64,000 nucleotides of DNA from JBEVOS01 sp964563395. Its GTDB lineage: Bacteria; Pseudomonadota; Alphaproteobacteria; Caulobacterales; Aquidulcibacteraceae. Positions 42,938 to 50,404 of this stretch are shown here, in pieces. The position numbers and the translations under genes are program-made. The notes beneath the pieces are model-generated. The model searched no databases, was not told where the DNA came from, and was given only the letters and a program-made list of their open reading frames with translations. Each line of letters begins with the position of its first letter. The stretch's first letter is position 1. The stretch lies in assembly GCA_964563395.1 (NCBI GenBank), contig CAZLWK010000007.1, forward strand, positions 91,347 to 155,346, in the 5' to 3' direction.

Positions 42938-44685
42938 CAGCGTCCCTTGCTCTTTGAATGACCCAAAATGACGCGCGGCCGCGATCCATGGCCCGCGAGA
43001 TCCGCTTGGCTTGTGCCAGGCGGCTCCACCCAGGCCAACAGCACGGCATCGCCTTTGTCCGTGGAGCGCCCCAGCTTCTTGCGGACGCCCTCGCCGTCCT
43101 TGTCGTTGCCCTGCTTGCTCTCGACGATCGACACGCCGCCGTGCGTGAGTTCGAACGTCCACACGATCAGGTCCTGGACCATCTCCTCGTCGTCGGGGAG
43201 CATGATCTTGTACGGCCCCTCCGGATCGAGCGCCTCGCGAAACTTCCAGAGCGCCTCCGCCTTGCGGTTGCGCATTTCGTAGTGGCCCTGCTCGCTGCGC
43301 CAGTTCGAGCCATCTGACGGCTTGAACAGGAACACCGGCAGGCCCTGCTCCTCGAGCCGCTCATAGGTCGAGCCACCCCAGCCGCCGCCGCCATCAATCA
43401 CGATCTGCGCGCGATTACGCCGATGCTGCAGCACTTGGCCGGCCAGCACCGCGCCATTGGGCGTCTCCACGCCCGGCAGTGCGATCAGATCGCCGAAGTA
43501 TTGACCGTGCAGCGGCGCGATCACGCTCTTGTCGCCGCCGCCCTGCGCGACATCGACGCCCATCGACGTCATCTCGCCGGGCTTGCCGCCCGCCGCCAGA
43601 AACTGCCGCCGCCGGTCCTGCGCGGCGCGCACCCAGGCGAGCGGAATAACCCGCTTCAGTTCGTCGCCGGCGCTCTCCAGCGCCTCATGCACGGTCGCTG
43701 GATATTCGTGCTTGAACGCGACGCAGGGCGCATCGGGATCGTCCCCATTGGCCAGCGCCAGCGGATGGTTTTTGCGATACGCCCAGAACGTCTGGTCGCG
43801 CGTCAGACCGTGCTGACGCTCATAGAGCGCCCAGGCCGCGCTCGGCGCCCAACCGGGCGGCGGCGTCTCGCGATACGAATCGTCGAGATGCCAAGCAAGG
43901 AAGCACACCTCATACTCGTTCTCTCCCCGCAGCGCGGCGAGCACCATGCGCGAATAGAGGTCCGTGGGATCGTTGCAGGTCGATTCCAGCACGATCTCGG
44001 TCCCAGGCTCGTCCGGCACCGCATTCAGCGCGCCGGCCAGGATCTTCTTGACGTGCGTCCAGTAGGCCACCTCGCTCCCGTGAAAGCAATGGAACGTGAA
44101 AGAGCGGCCGGGCTCCAGGCCGCCGGCGGTGCGCACATAATAGGTCGAGCCCAACTCGACGAAGCTCAGCTCCTTTGCGTTGGCGGCGCCGGTCTTGGGC
44201 CGAAACTCGGCCGGGCACCTTTTGTGAAACGTGTCGACCATGTCGAACAGGTTCGACGAGGCCGTGTCGTCATGCGCCATCACCAGCGCGTTGACGCCAT
44301 TGCCGCGCGAGGTCTTCTTGTAGAAGCGCGCGCCGATCAGAGTCGACACACCCAGCTTGCGCGCTTTCGGCACCAGCATCCGCACGCGGCCCGTGCGACG
44401 CTTCTGGTCCTCCATGCGCGCGTTCAGCAGCGCTTGAGCCCGATTCCATACGAAGGCGTCATAGCCGCCCTGCTTCAGCTGCACCTCCAAACAAGCGGCG
44501 CAGAACAGCTCGTCGTCTTCAATGAGCGCGGCCTGCGCCTGGTCCAGCGTTAAGATCGCCGCCGACGATGGCGCGGCTTGGCGGCGCTGAAGCGGCCTCG
44601 GCGGCCTCACGCTTCTTGCGCTCTTCTTCGACCCTGCGCCGCGCTTGCTCGGCGCGGTCGACGGCTTCCTTGACCGAGCCGACAT
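42937..44685 (-). CDS. Terminase large subunit
   Basis: 582 aa. ATPase: deviant Walker A PKARKLGVST near residues 108-117, Walker-B-like HCFHGSEVAYW, coupling motif LESTCND. Nuclease: MGVDVAQGGGDKS (first metal Asp), IVIDGGGGWG, and STDKGDAVLLA (last Asp). It cuts and pumps DNA into the prohead. The start overlaps the small-subunit gene by 167 nt; AAGGTGAAGG precedes this ATG and there is no closer ATG before residue about 91. Confidence 0.88.
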   Translation of the reverse strand: MSARSRKPSTAPSKRGAGSKKSARSVRPPRPLQRRQAAPSSAAILTLDQAQAALIEDDELFCAACLEVQLKQGGYDAFVWNRAQALLNARMEDQKRRTGRVRMLVPKARKLGVSTLIGARFYKKTSRGNGVNALVMAHDDTASSNLFDMVDTFHKRCPAEFRPKTGAANAKELSFVELGSTYYVRTAGGLEPGRSFTFHCFHGSEVAYWTHVKKILAGALNAVPDEPGTEIVLESTCNDPTDLYSRMVLAALRGENEYEVCFLAWHLDDSYRETPPPGWAPSAAWALYERQHGLTRDQTFWAYRKNHPLALANGDDPDAPCVAFKHEYPATVHEALESAGDELKRVIPLAWVRAAQDRRRQFLAAGGKPGEMTSMGVDVAQGGGDKSVIAPLHGQYFGDLIALPGVETPNGAVLAGQVLQHRRNRAQIVIDGGGGWGGSTYERLEEQGLPVFLFKPSDGSNWRSEQGHYEMRNRKAEALWKFREALDPEGPYKIMLPDDEEMVQDLIVWTFELTHGGVSIVESKQGNDKDGEGVRKKLGRSTDKGDAVLLAWVEPPGTSQADLAGHGSRPRVILGHSKSKGR

Positions 44686-45001
44686 CCTTCACCTTGCTCT
44701 CAACCGCCTGGAGGCGCGCGTGGAAGTACGGCGCAGCCTGGCCGCCCCATGAGCCCGCCAGTTCGGCCATGGACAGATCGACAATCTCCAATTCGCCCGT
44801 ATCGTCAGAGGCCTTAACCGCCTTGGCATAGGCCATTCGAGCAAGGTTCAGGAGCATTTCCGCCGGCATTGGCCCGCCTGAGGCCTGCGCGCTGGCGCTC
44901 AATGCTTGCGCCGCCTCGGTAATCGCCATAGTCTTCTTGTTCGGCGTGCCCTTTTTCCTTCCGCCACGCCGCTCCCCAGGCTTCGCGCCTCCGCGAGCCA
45001 T
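44519..45001 (-). CDS. Terminase small subunit-like protein
   Basis: 160 aa. The basic start MARGGAKPGERRGGRKKGTP (then NKKT) is the AGRKKGTPNK-type N-terminus found in small terminase and related packaging proteins. The rest is helical with a C-terminal charged coil (EQARRRVEEERKKREAAEAA). It precedes and overlaps the large terminase. The start codon lies within a 9-bp inverted repeat (45000-45055). Confidence 0.72.
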   Translation of the reverse strand: MARGGAKPGERRGGRKKGTPNKKTMAITEAAQALSASAQASGGPMPAEMLLNLARMAYAKAVKASDDTGELEIVDLSMAELAGSWGGQAAPYFHARLQAVESKVKDVGSVKEAVDRAEQARRRVEEERKKREAAEAASAPPSRAIVGGDLNAGPGAGRAH

Positions 45002-45055
45002 TGGCTATACTTTGGCTAAGTTAGCCATCACTGGCCTAACTTCTAGATAGCCAAT
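45000..45055. promoter_or_regulatory. Inverted-repeat operator-like site at the terminase start
   Basis: ATTGGCTAT (45000-45008) and ATAGCCAAT (45047-45055) are perfect 9-bp inverted repeats. Inside lie further GGCTAA/TTAGCC and GGCCTAAC arms. It fills the gap between the coiled-coil membrane gene and the small terminase and includes the start codon. It may bind a regulator or serve as a packaging (cos/pac) recognition site. Confidence 0.5.
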
Positions 45056-45513
45056 CACGGCGCCTGCTCCAGCATTTGCTCGATCACGCGGCTCTTGGAC
45101 ATCGCTTCAATGCCCAGATCCGCGCCGGCCGTCGCCGTGCGCTGCACCAGCGCCACCGTCACCGTGACGCCGACTGTCAACGCGATAAGGCCGCTCAGGC
45201 CCGCCGCCCACAGGCGCGCGCCGCGCACCATGTGAACGCTCTGCGTCCACCACTCCGTCTTAAGGCGCGCGATCTCTTGCGCGTGCTCGTCGCGCTGGCG
45301 CGCCAATTCGGCCGCGTGCGCGGCCTCCAGCGCCTCCTGGATGTCCGCCTGCCGCTGGCGCTCTTCCTTGCGCACGGCCCGCTCGCCCTTCTCCTGGGCC
45401 TTCTGAGCCGCGCTGCGAAGCATCTCGCGCACCTGGTCCGCCGGAAACATCTGCGGCGCGGCCCCTGCGGGCGCACGCGGATGCTCCGTAAATGGGATCA
45501 GCTGATCACTCAC
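45055..45513 (-). CDS. Coiled-coil protein with C-terminal membrane helix
   Basis: 152 aa. Residues 30-95 are a strongly charged coil (EKGERAVRKEERQRQADIQE), and residues 105-128 a membrane helix (LSGLIALTVGVTVTVALVQ). Its stop is one arm of the inverted repeat at the terminase start. Coupled by 4 nt to the preceding gene. No family is recognised. Confidence 0.6.
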   Translation of the reverse strand: MSDQLIPFTEHPRAPAGAAPQMFPADQVREMLRSAAQKAQEKGERAVRKEERQRQADIQEALEAAHAAELARQRDEHAQEIARLKTEWWTQSVHMVRGARLWAAGLSGLIALTVGVTVTVALVQRTATAGADLGIEAMSKSRVIEQMLEQAP

Positions 45514-45845
45514 GCCGCAACATCCCCGCCCAACGGCCCGCTTGAGGCGCCCTCCTCCACGCTCGCGGCGCCAAGCTCCAGAACGGCGCCGCCTGCAATA
45601 ATCGCTGCCCGCGCGTCCGGCGCGAACGCGTCCTTTGGCGGCTCAGCGTAAGCCGCTATGTCGGCTTGGCGTCGCCCGATCATTTCATCGAGCTTGACCT
45701 TTTCCCGTTCCGCGCGCGCGCGCGCATTGGCCAATTCCAAATCGTGGCGCTCAAGCGCAACGTGACGACGATCAGCGGCCTCCTCCACCGCAGCCACGGC
45801 GCGGTGCCAGATCTCACGCTGAATCTGCAAGTCGGAATCGTTCAC
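45510..45845 (-). CDS. Helical phage protein, 111 aa, first gene of the late region
   Basis: Starts at GTG with CGGAG upstream (MNDSDLQIQREIWHRAVAAV). A charged coil fills residues 20-65, then an Ala/Gly tail. It begins 20 nt after a strong terminator, so its transcription needs read-through or a promoter hidden in the hairpin region. Confidence 0.6.
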   Translation of the reverse strand: MNDSDLQIQREIWHRAVAAVEEAADRRHVALERHDLELANARARAEREKVKLDEMIGRRQADIAAYAEPPKDAFAPDARAAIIAGGAVLELGAASVEEGASSGPLGGDVAA

Positions 45846-45864
45846 GCAATCGCTCCGATGTCAG

Positions 45865-45912
45865 AAAAAAGCGCGGGCGCGCGAAATACCGAGACATCTC
45901 GCACGCCCGCGC
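45865..45912 (-). terminator. Rho-independent terminator at the early/late boundary
   Basis: Minus-strand RNA forms a 13-bp stem GCGCGGGCGTGCG/CGCGCGCCCGCGC (one wobble) and then UUUUUU. It separates the early minus-strand genes from the packaging/virion operon, which starts 20 nt further on. This is the place where lambdoid phages use antitermination. Confidence 0.75.
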
Positions 45913-46006
45913 CCCGCGCCGCAGCCATTGCTACTGCCAGTTTGGGAGGGAGCCGCCGATGGGCGCAAAACGCCGCAGGCTAGAAATTCCGATGGTCAAA
46001 TTCGTC

Positions 46007-46240
46007 TCAGGTGTCGCGCACAAAATTGCGTTGTCCACAAACTCCGTCGCCCGCAGATTCAATGCGCGACTCGTAAAGCGCGGACAGAAGCCGCAGCGCC
46101 GCGTCGCCGCGCATGCGGATATCAATCAGCCAATTGCTCGCGACGATCGCAATGTTATGGCGCACCGCCATGCGCAGAGCGTGATCGTGCCGCCATTCGA
46201 GTCCATGCTGCTCAGCCGCTTTCTGGCGCGGGGCGGTCAT
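46007..46240 (-). CDS. Hypothetical phage protein, 77 aa
   Basis: MTAPRQKAAEQHGLEWRHDH..., with a helical core (ALRLLSALYESRIESA). It is coupled by 4 nt to the Gp37/Gp68-like gene. A ten-codon reading frame just upstream of that gene (47030-47062) begins with the similar MTAPRK, hinting at a duplicated start region. About 90 nt of non-coding sequence follow before the terminator. Confidence 0.55.
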   Translation of the reverse strand: MTAPRQKAAEQHGLEWRHDHALRMAVRHNIAIVASNWLIDIRMRGDAALRLLSALYESRIESAGDGVCGQRNFVRDT

Positions 46241-47028
46241 GCCGCTTCTCCAAGCAGATCATGCGGCGGCTGGCGCAGCGGCGCCACGTGAGGACGCTGC
46301 TTCCATTGTGCGCCGTCGAGATCGCAGCCGCGCCCCTTTGGGCGCAGCGCCGACCATTGCTTGAAGTAAAACGGCCTCTGCGTGGCGACGCAGAAATCCC
46401 GGATTGGACGCACCCAGTCCTCCGGAACGTCATGCGCGCGCCAGCTCGGTCCGCCCATGCCGCCGATGATGATCCAGTCCGGCGCATCGTCGTCCAGCGC
46501 GACGGGTGAAAGCATCGGCTCGATCGAGGCGAAGGAAAAGAGCGCGCCGGTCGCTTGCTTCGCGCGGCGTAGCTTCGGCGCGTCGCGATCGTTTTCATCC
46601 TGATTGGCGAACGTGCCACCCAGCGCACAGTTCGCGGGCAGGCCGCCGGCGTCGGCGCACATGCGCTCAATATTCCCGGCGCGTTTCGTGAGCGCGAGCC
46701 AAACCAAATGCGGCGTCTCGCGCATCAGGTCGAACAGATCGCGCCGCCATTGCGGGTCGACCTGGTTGTCGAACACGTCGGCCAGCGAGTTCGTGAATAC
46801 GAAGGGGCGCGCGCAATCGCGCTCGGCTTTTCGGTTCCAGGCGAGCGGCTGCCTCCATGTCGCTGCGCTGGTGCGCACGCGTGGAAAGCCCCCCCATTGC
46901 GCGGCAGGGTAATAGCGCTTTGCCCATTCGCGCGCATAGCAAGGGCCGCACGCAGGCGAGACTTCAGTACAGCCGATCCATGCGTTGAACGTGGAATCGC
47001 ACCAGCCGATCGTCGTTTCAGCGCTCAC
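46237..47028 (-). CDS. Phage Gp37/Gp68-like (DUF5131) protein
   Basis: 263 aa from a GTG with GGAGGG five bases upstream. The N-terminus TTIGWCDSTFNAWIGCTEVS, then PACGPCYAREWA, is the family signature with clustered cysteines, resembling a radical-SAM-like metal site. Later motifs: VFTNSLADVFDNQV, LTKRAGNI and GGMGGPSW. Widespread in phages and prophages; biochemical role not established. Confidence 0.85.
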   Translation of the reverse strand: MSAETTIGWCDSTFNAWIGCTEVSPACGPCYAREWAKRYYPAAQWGGFPRVRTSAATWRQPLAWNRKAERDCARPFVFTNSLADVFDNQVDPQWRRDLFDLMRETPHLVWLALTKRAGNIERMCADAGGLPANCALGGTFANQDENDRDAPKLRRAKQATGALFSFASIEPMLSPVALDDDAPDWIIIGGMGGPSWRAHDVPEDWVRPIRDFCVATQRPFYFKQWSALRPKGRGCDLDGAQWKQRPHVAPLRQPPHDLLGEAA

Positions 47029-47058
47029 GTCATCCCTCCATCATCTTGCGCGGGGCGG

Positions 47059-47340
47059 TCATGGGGCGGGGTCCGGGGTGGGGCGCAAACGCTCATATTC
47101 TAGTTGCGCGATGTGCAGACGCACGGAGATGAGCGCGCGAAGGCCAAGGCCGAAGACCAGCATCCAAAGTCCAATCCAGCCGCGTAAATTGTTCTCATCC
47201 GGCGGCGCAAGATAAGCGAGCTGCCCCATGCCGATGCCCGCAAAGAAAAGTGCGGCAAATCCAATTGGCTCCCATCCGTTGCGGATGCGCATGAGCCGAA
47301 TAAATGCGAGCACTTGGCCTGTTGAGGCATAGCGTGTCAT
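47059..47340 (-). CDS. Small two-pass membrane protein, 93 aa
   Basis: From MTRYASTGQVLAFIRLMRIR; two hydrophobic spans (IGFAALFFAGIGMGQLAYL and GWIGLWMLVFGLGLRALI) with a basic start. The ATG overlaps the preceding stop by 4 nt. No function recognised. Confidence 0.6.
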   Translation of the reverse strand: MTRYASTGQVLAFIRLMRIRNGWEPIGFAALFFAGIGMGQLAYLAPPDENNLRGWIGLWMLVFGLGLRALISVRLHIAQLEYERLRPTPDPAP

Positions 47341-47522
47341 TCCCCATCCCCCGCTATCGCATCGATGAAGGCGTAGATCGCGGCGCGGGCGTAGGGCGCG
47401 TGGCTCATGCCTTCGTAATTGGTTTTGACGCGTGCAAACTCTTCGAGACGGCGCGCGACCCGCTCCACCACCGCGCCGCTCACGTTGTCCCGGAGGGCGC
47501 GGAGGGAGGCGAAAACGGCCAT
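47337..47522 (-). CDS. Small phage protein, 61 aa
   Basis: MAVFASLRALRDNVSGAVVE..., with RRLEEF and YARAAIYAFIDAI. The V-V-E-R-V-A-R-R...A-R-A-A-I pattern recurs in small phage early proteins. Its start is 5 nt from the start of a divergent plus-strand gene; the two messages must overlap at their 5' ends. Confidence 0.55.
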   Translation of the reverse strand: MAVFASLRALRDNVSGAVVERVARRLEEFARVKTNYEGMSHAPYARAAIYAFIDAIAGDGE

Positions 47523-47526
47523 CTCT

Positions 47527-47832
47527 GTGCATGAGCGCTCGCCGTTCGTCGCCACAGAGGAGGCCGCCGCTGCGCTCGACGCCCTCACGGCGCGGGTGGA
47601 GGCGTTGGAGGAGGCGTTGACGCCGTTTGCCGCGTTAGCGCAAGACGTGCCGCTGATCCGGATTGGCCGTCCAGCCGCACTTTTTGTCAGCCCCGCAGTG
47701 AAAATCGCGGACGTGGAGCGCGCCGCGGCGCTATTGGACTTTCACGCCTCCGACTGCGCCGTGCATAACGCACCCGCATTGCCGATTGGGCCGTGCAATT
47801 GTTTCCGCGCCGCTCTGGAGCCCAAGCCATGA
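47527..47832 (+). CDS. Plus-strand phage protein with C-terminal Cys motif, about 101 aa
   Basis: A GTG start at 47527 is chosen to limit overlap with the divergent gene; TTG at 47419 is possible. A leucine-rich coil (LDALTARVEALEEALTPF) is followed by a C-terminal HASDCAVHNAPALPIGPCNC, a motif I recall from small early phage proteins. The stop overlaps the next ATG by 4 nt. It heads a short plus-strand island in a minus-strand region. Confidence 0.5.
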   Translation: MHERSPFVATEEAAAALDALTARVEALEEALTPFAALAQDVPLIRIGRPAALFVSPAVKIADVERAAALLDFHASDCAVHNAPALPIGPCNCFRAALEPKP

Positions 47833-47891
47833 CCACGCACACCCTCCCCGCGCGTGAGGCGGGCGCCTACTTCGAAGGAGAAACGCCATGA
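47829..47891 (+). CDS. Micro-ORF, 20 aa, coupling two plus-strand genes
   Basis: MTTHTLPAREAGAYFEGETP, joined to both neighbours by 4-nt stop/start overlaps. GAAGGAG for the next gene lies inside it. Probably a coupling peptide with no role of its own. Confidence 0.4.
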   Translation: MTTHTLPAREAGAYFEGETP

Positions 47892-48238
47892 CCAACGCAC
47901 TTGGCGCTGAGGAGCGCGAGCAGATGGTTGAAGCCGCTTGGGCGGTGTTAAGCGATCCGGCCACGCCCGGCATGAATATCAAGCTCACGCGCGAGCAGGC
48001 GGCGAGCGCGCAATGTCGCCCGCAATCATCCGACGCAGCTCCGCCGCCAGCGCCTTGGGGTCAGTCATGCTGCGTGCTCCTGGGCTTTGATGATCGCGCG
48101 GAAGATCGTTTCGACGATGATCGGCGGGTTGCAGTTCCCGAGGGCGTGAATTCGGTCCACCCGATCGGCAACCCCATGAACCACTCGACCCAATTCGGGT
48201 TCAGGCTCCCAAGAATGGCGTTCTCGCCGTGCGATTGA
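47888..48238 (+). CDS. Possible plus-strand gene running into the methyltransferase region
   Basis: 116 codons, ATG with GAAGGAGAAACGCC before it. The first 45 residues (MTNALGAEEREQMVEAAWAV...) look like a genuine helical protein, but after 48061 the frame is antisense to the cytosine methyltransferase gene and reads like a shadow. It may be a truncated gene whose 3' end was overwritten by the methyltransferase module. Confidence 0.35.
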   Translation: MTNALGAEEREQMVEAAWAVLSDPATPGMNIKLTREQAASAQCRPQSSDAAPPPAPWGQSCCVLLGFDDRAEDRFDDDRRVAVPEGVNSVHPIGNPMNHSTQFGFRLPRMAFSPCD

Positions 48239-48975
48239 AGCCCCGAACGACGGGAAGCCGTGGGGGTAGGGAGCAAAAACGCTTCGTTCAACGGCCGCGA
48301 GTTTTTTTGTTTGCCTCGATGATCGACAATCGCCGGCCCGACTTTCCCGCTTTTCCAATCGCGCGCAGTCGGCGTTGGCCAAAGCGACATGCTCACCGCC
48401 TCGATCAAATTGCCGCCCTCGCGGCTCTTGCGCGGCGTCACGCGTCCGCCGTGCGTACCGTCCGTCGCCCGCAGTGTCGGCCACATGCGTTCGCGCCGAT
48501 TCACTTCCCGCCCTAGCTCGTTTCCGCTCGGGCCCTGGCGCCGCTTGTTGTTCCGGTTCGGTGCTCCATGCAGCGTCGGCAAAAGTTCCTCGCCGGTGCG
48601 CCACAATCCAGATGCGATCACGGATGTGGGGTGCGTCAAAGGCGGCAGCGCTGAGACAATGCCATTCCGCATCGTACCCGAGCGCGGCCAAGTCTCCGAG
48701 AACACGGCCAAAGTCTCTTCCGGACGGCTCGCCGTCTGGGCTTGAACCAAGCAGATTTGACGAGTTCTCCAACACAAGGAGATCGGGTCGAAGCTCGCCA
48801 GCCAAGCGGGCGACTTCGCTCCATAATCCGCTGCGTGCTCCGTCCAGGCCAGATCGCGTGCCCGCTGGGCTGATGTCCTGGCAAGGCCAGCCTCCGAGGA
48901 TGACATCGACGGCAATTCCGTCTCGTCGAAGAACATCGGCTGTGAGGGTTCGGACATCTTCATAGATCGGAACAT
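48061..48975 (-). CDS. Phage methyltransferase-associated protein overprinted on the dcm gene
   Basis: 304 aa in a different frame of the same strand as the cytosine methyltransferase. It shows family-like sequence throughout: SEAGLARTSAQRARD, SFDPISLCWRTRQICLV, FSETWPRSGTMRNG, LWPTPTARDWKSGK, RPLNEA and SLNPNWVEWFMGLPIGWTEF. This series is familiar from phage proteins encoded with Dcm-type genes and resembles the recognition/C-terminal part of cytosine methyltransferases. No catalytic motifs. The start may be 48975 or one of several ATGs within 40 nt. Confidence 0.6.
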   Translation of the reverse strand: MFRSMKMSEPSQPMFFDETELPSMSSSEAGLARTSAQRARDLAWTEHAADYGAKSPAWLASFDPISLCWRTRQICLVQAQTASRPEETLAVFSETWPRSGTMRNGIVSALPPLTHPTSVIASGLWRTGEELLPTLHGAPNRNNKRRQGPSGNELGREVNRRERMWPTLRATDGTHGGRVTPRKSREGGNLIEAVSMSLWPTPTARDWKSGKVGPAIVDHRGKQKNSRPLNEAFLLPTPTASRRSGLQSHGENAILGSLNPNWVEWFMGLPIGWTEFTPSGTATRRSSSKRSSARSSKPRSTQHD

Positions 48976-49105
48976 CGGGCCAGTGCTTGCGCAAAATCCT
49001 GCGCGGAAAATCCTCGACCTCGCAGAACGCCGCGATCTTTGCGCCGGCGCGCTCTGCGCCCAGCGCGTAAGCGCCGATGCCGGAGAAAAGATCGAGCACG
49101 CGCAT
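48065..49105 (-). CDS. DNA cytosine-5 methyltransferase (Dcm family)
   Basis: 346 aa from MRVLDLFSGIGAYALG (SAM-binding motif I). Motif IV is GGWPCQDIS with the catalytic Cys; motif VI reads VLENSSNLL, where ENV is usual; motif VIII HIRDRIWIVA; C-terminal motif X part VDRIHALGNCNPPIIVE. The variable recognition region has VADTAGDG and VALANADC. It would methylate cytosines in a specific sequence, protecting phage DNA or altering regulation. No cognate endonuclease is visible. Over 900 nt also encode the 304-aa protein in another frame. Confidence 0.85.
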   Translation of the reverse strand: MRVLDLFSGIGAYALGAERAGAKIAAFCEVEDFPRRILRKHWPDVPIYEDVRTLTADVLRRDGIAVDVILGGWPCQDISPAGTRSGLDGARSGLWSEVARLAGELRPDLLVLENSSNLLGSSPDGEPSGRDFGRVLGDLAALGYDAEWHCLSAAAFDAPHIRDRIWIVAHRRGTFADAAWSTEPEQQAAPGPERKRARAGSESARTHVADTAGDGRYARRTRDAAQEPRGRQFDRGGEHVALANADCARLEKRESRAGDCRSSRQTKKLAAVERSVFAPYPHGFPSFGASIARRERHSWEPEPELGRVVHGVADRVDRIHALGNCNPPIIVETIFRAIIKAQEHAA

Positions 49106-49557
49106 CACCCCGCGCCTTCCTGTTCGATCAGCGCGGAGAGGAGGGCGGCGCAAAGCGCAAGGGCGGGGGTTGCCAACATCGCCGCCCCGGAATCATCGCT
49201 TTCCTCACAAGAGCCGCCCGGTCGAAACACCATCGCCATCGTGGCGTGAGATTGCTTGTTCAGGTTCCACCGCCACCCCGGCAGCTTCCGCTCGATCAGC
49301 GCCACGACCGCGTCGAGGGAGGCGGTGTAGTGCCTCAGTGGCGGGTCCATCTCGTCTACCCACACGCCGCCAAGCACGGTCTCGATGCTCGTTCGAGACA
49401 GATAATTATCGTACTGCTCAACATGGAAGGTCACGTCGAACGACGCGATCTGAGGCTCAAAACACGCCAGCCATATCGCCGCATCCAATTCGCGATCCGC
49501 CCCCGTCGCGGCGCGCACGCGCTCGCGCTCGCGCAGGGCGATGAGGGGGGAGGTCAT
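49105..49557 (-). CDS. Phage ABA-sandwich-like protein, 150 aa
   Basis: MTSPLIALRERERVRAATGA..., then DAAIWLACF, HYTASLDAVVALIERKLPGW and a Gly-rich end. The YTASLDAV...ERKLPGW segment is the hallmark of the small phage sandwich-domain proteins found in early regions. Its stop shares a base with the methyltransferase start. Function unknown. Confidence 0.65.
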   Translation of the reverse strand: MTSPLIALRERERVRAATGADRELDAAIWLACFEPQIASFDVTFHVEQYDNYLSRTSIETVLGGVWVDEMDPPLRHYTASLDAVVALIERKLPGWRWNLNKQSHATMAMVFRPGGSCEESDDSGAAMLATPALALCAALLSALIEQEGAG

Positions 49558-49931
49558 GGGGTTTGCTCCAGCGCCTCAGCAATTTTGACAGCAAGGTAGC
49601 CGTAATTCTCCACGCCTTCCTCGGAGAGGATCAGCGCGATGGTGTCCGCGTTCACCATGTGTAGAGGCGGGCCATATTCCTTCACCGCAAGCCGCACACG
49701 ATGTTCAAGGTCTTGTCGCTGGTCGTCGGGCAATTCCTTGCCGCGTTGAATGGCGTAAGCCGCGTGCAAACCGGGATACTTTTGCCGCGCTTCGCACATC
49801 CCGCATTTGTGCGGATTGCCGACGCTGCTCATCTGATGCGGCCAGCGCGCTTCGATCGCGCTTGGAATCGGATACCCAAGCGCAGAGCGCAGTTGCCAAT
49901 AGGTCAGGTCGAAAAAGCGCAGAAAGCTCAT
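49554..49931 (-). CDS. Hypothetical early phage protein, 125 aa
   Basis: MSFLRFFDLTYWQLRSALGY..., with a CGMC pair preceded by HK, and an acidic C-terminal helix (ILSEEGVENYGYLAVKIAEA). Coupled by 4-nt overlaps on both sides. No family recognised. Confidence 0.6.
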   Translation of the reverse strand: MSFLRFFDLTYWQLRSALGYPIPSAIEARWPHQMSSVGNPHKCGMCEARQKYPGLHAAYAIQRGKELPDDQRQDLEHRVRLAVKEYGPPLHMVNADTIALILSEEGVENYGYLAVKIAEALEQTP

Positions 49932-50404
49932 GGCGTCTGCTCCGAGAGGGCGGGAGGCAATGCGTCATCGACCGCCAGCAGCATTTCTTGTGCTTTTGCT
50001 GCGCCCTCGCGGAGCTTCGCGACCTCGCACATCGTGCGTAAGACGGGCAAAGCGGCGCGGACAAAGCGCAGAGTGCCGCGCAGATTTTCCATTTCGCGCA
50101 GCCAAGTATTGCGCTCCCTTCTCAGCCGCTTGCCTTCCTCCGCCGCGTCGAGCAGCGCGGAGGCGTGGTTGGCGAAAGCGACGATGAAGGCGGCGTTAGC
50201 CTCGTCATGCTCTGTGTCCGCAATATCGCAAATGTCAGCACCATAGTCTTTGGCGTTGCCGTCTTCGTCGGCGTCAACGTCGCAGGCATGAATGGAAGTC
50301 GGAAACTCTTGACCGTTCACCGTTAGCCACATCACAGTCCAGTCACCATGCTTGCGCGCCTCATTCAGCGCGCGCAGTTCCGCGATCGTGTCGTCACTCA
50401 GCAT
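49928..50404 (-). CDS. Hypothetical early phage protein, 158 aa
   Basis: From MLSDDTIAELRALNEARKHG. The centre TVNGQEFPTSIHACDVDADE and NAAFIVAFANHASALLDAAE pattern (a short domain followed by A-F-I-V-A-F-A-N-H) recurs in many early phage proteins that score whether a feature lies near a coil; the C-terminus is a coil (RLRRERNTWLREMENLRGTL). Function unknown. Confidence 0.6.
   Translation of the reverse strand: MLSDDTIAELRALNEARKHGDWTVMWLTVNGQEFPTSIHACDVDADEDGNAKDYGADICDIADTEHDEANAAFIVAFANHASALLDAAEEGKRLRRERNTWLREMENLRGTLRFVRAALPVLRTMCEVAKLREGAAKAQEMLLAVDDALPPALSEQTP

Noticed and set aside
42707..43162. Long upstream extension of the 76-aa gene into the terminase
   Set aside because: The extra residues are out-of-frame terminase shadow; the ATG at 42937 overlaps the terminase stop as at other junctions.
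47030..47062. Ten-codon frame MTAPRKMMEG upstream of the Gp37/Gp68-like gene
   Set aside because: Too short to call a gene; probably only a coupling leader containing the ribosome site of the next gene.
47731..47988. Minus-strand 85-codon frame in the plus-strand island
   Set aside because: Starts without ribosome site, Ser/Arg-rich shadow of the plus-strand genes.
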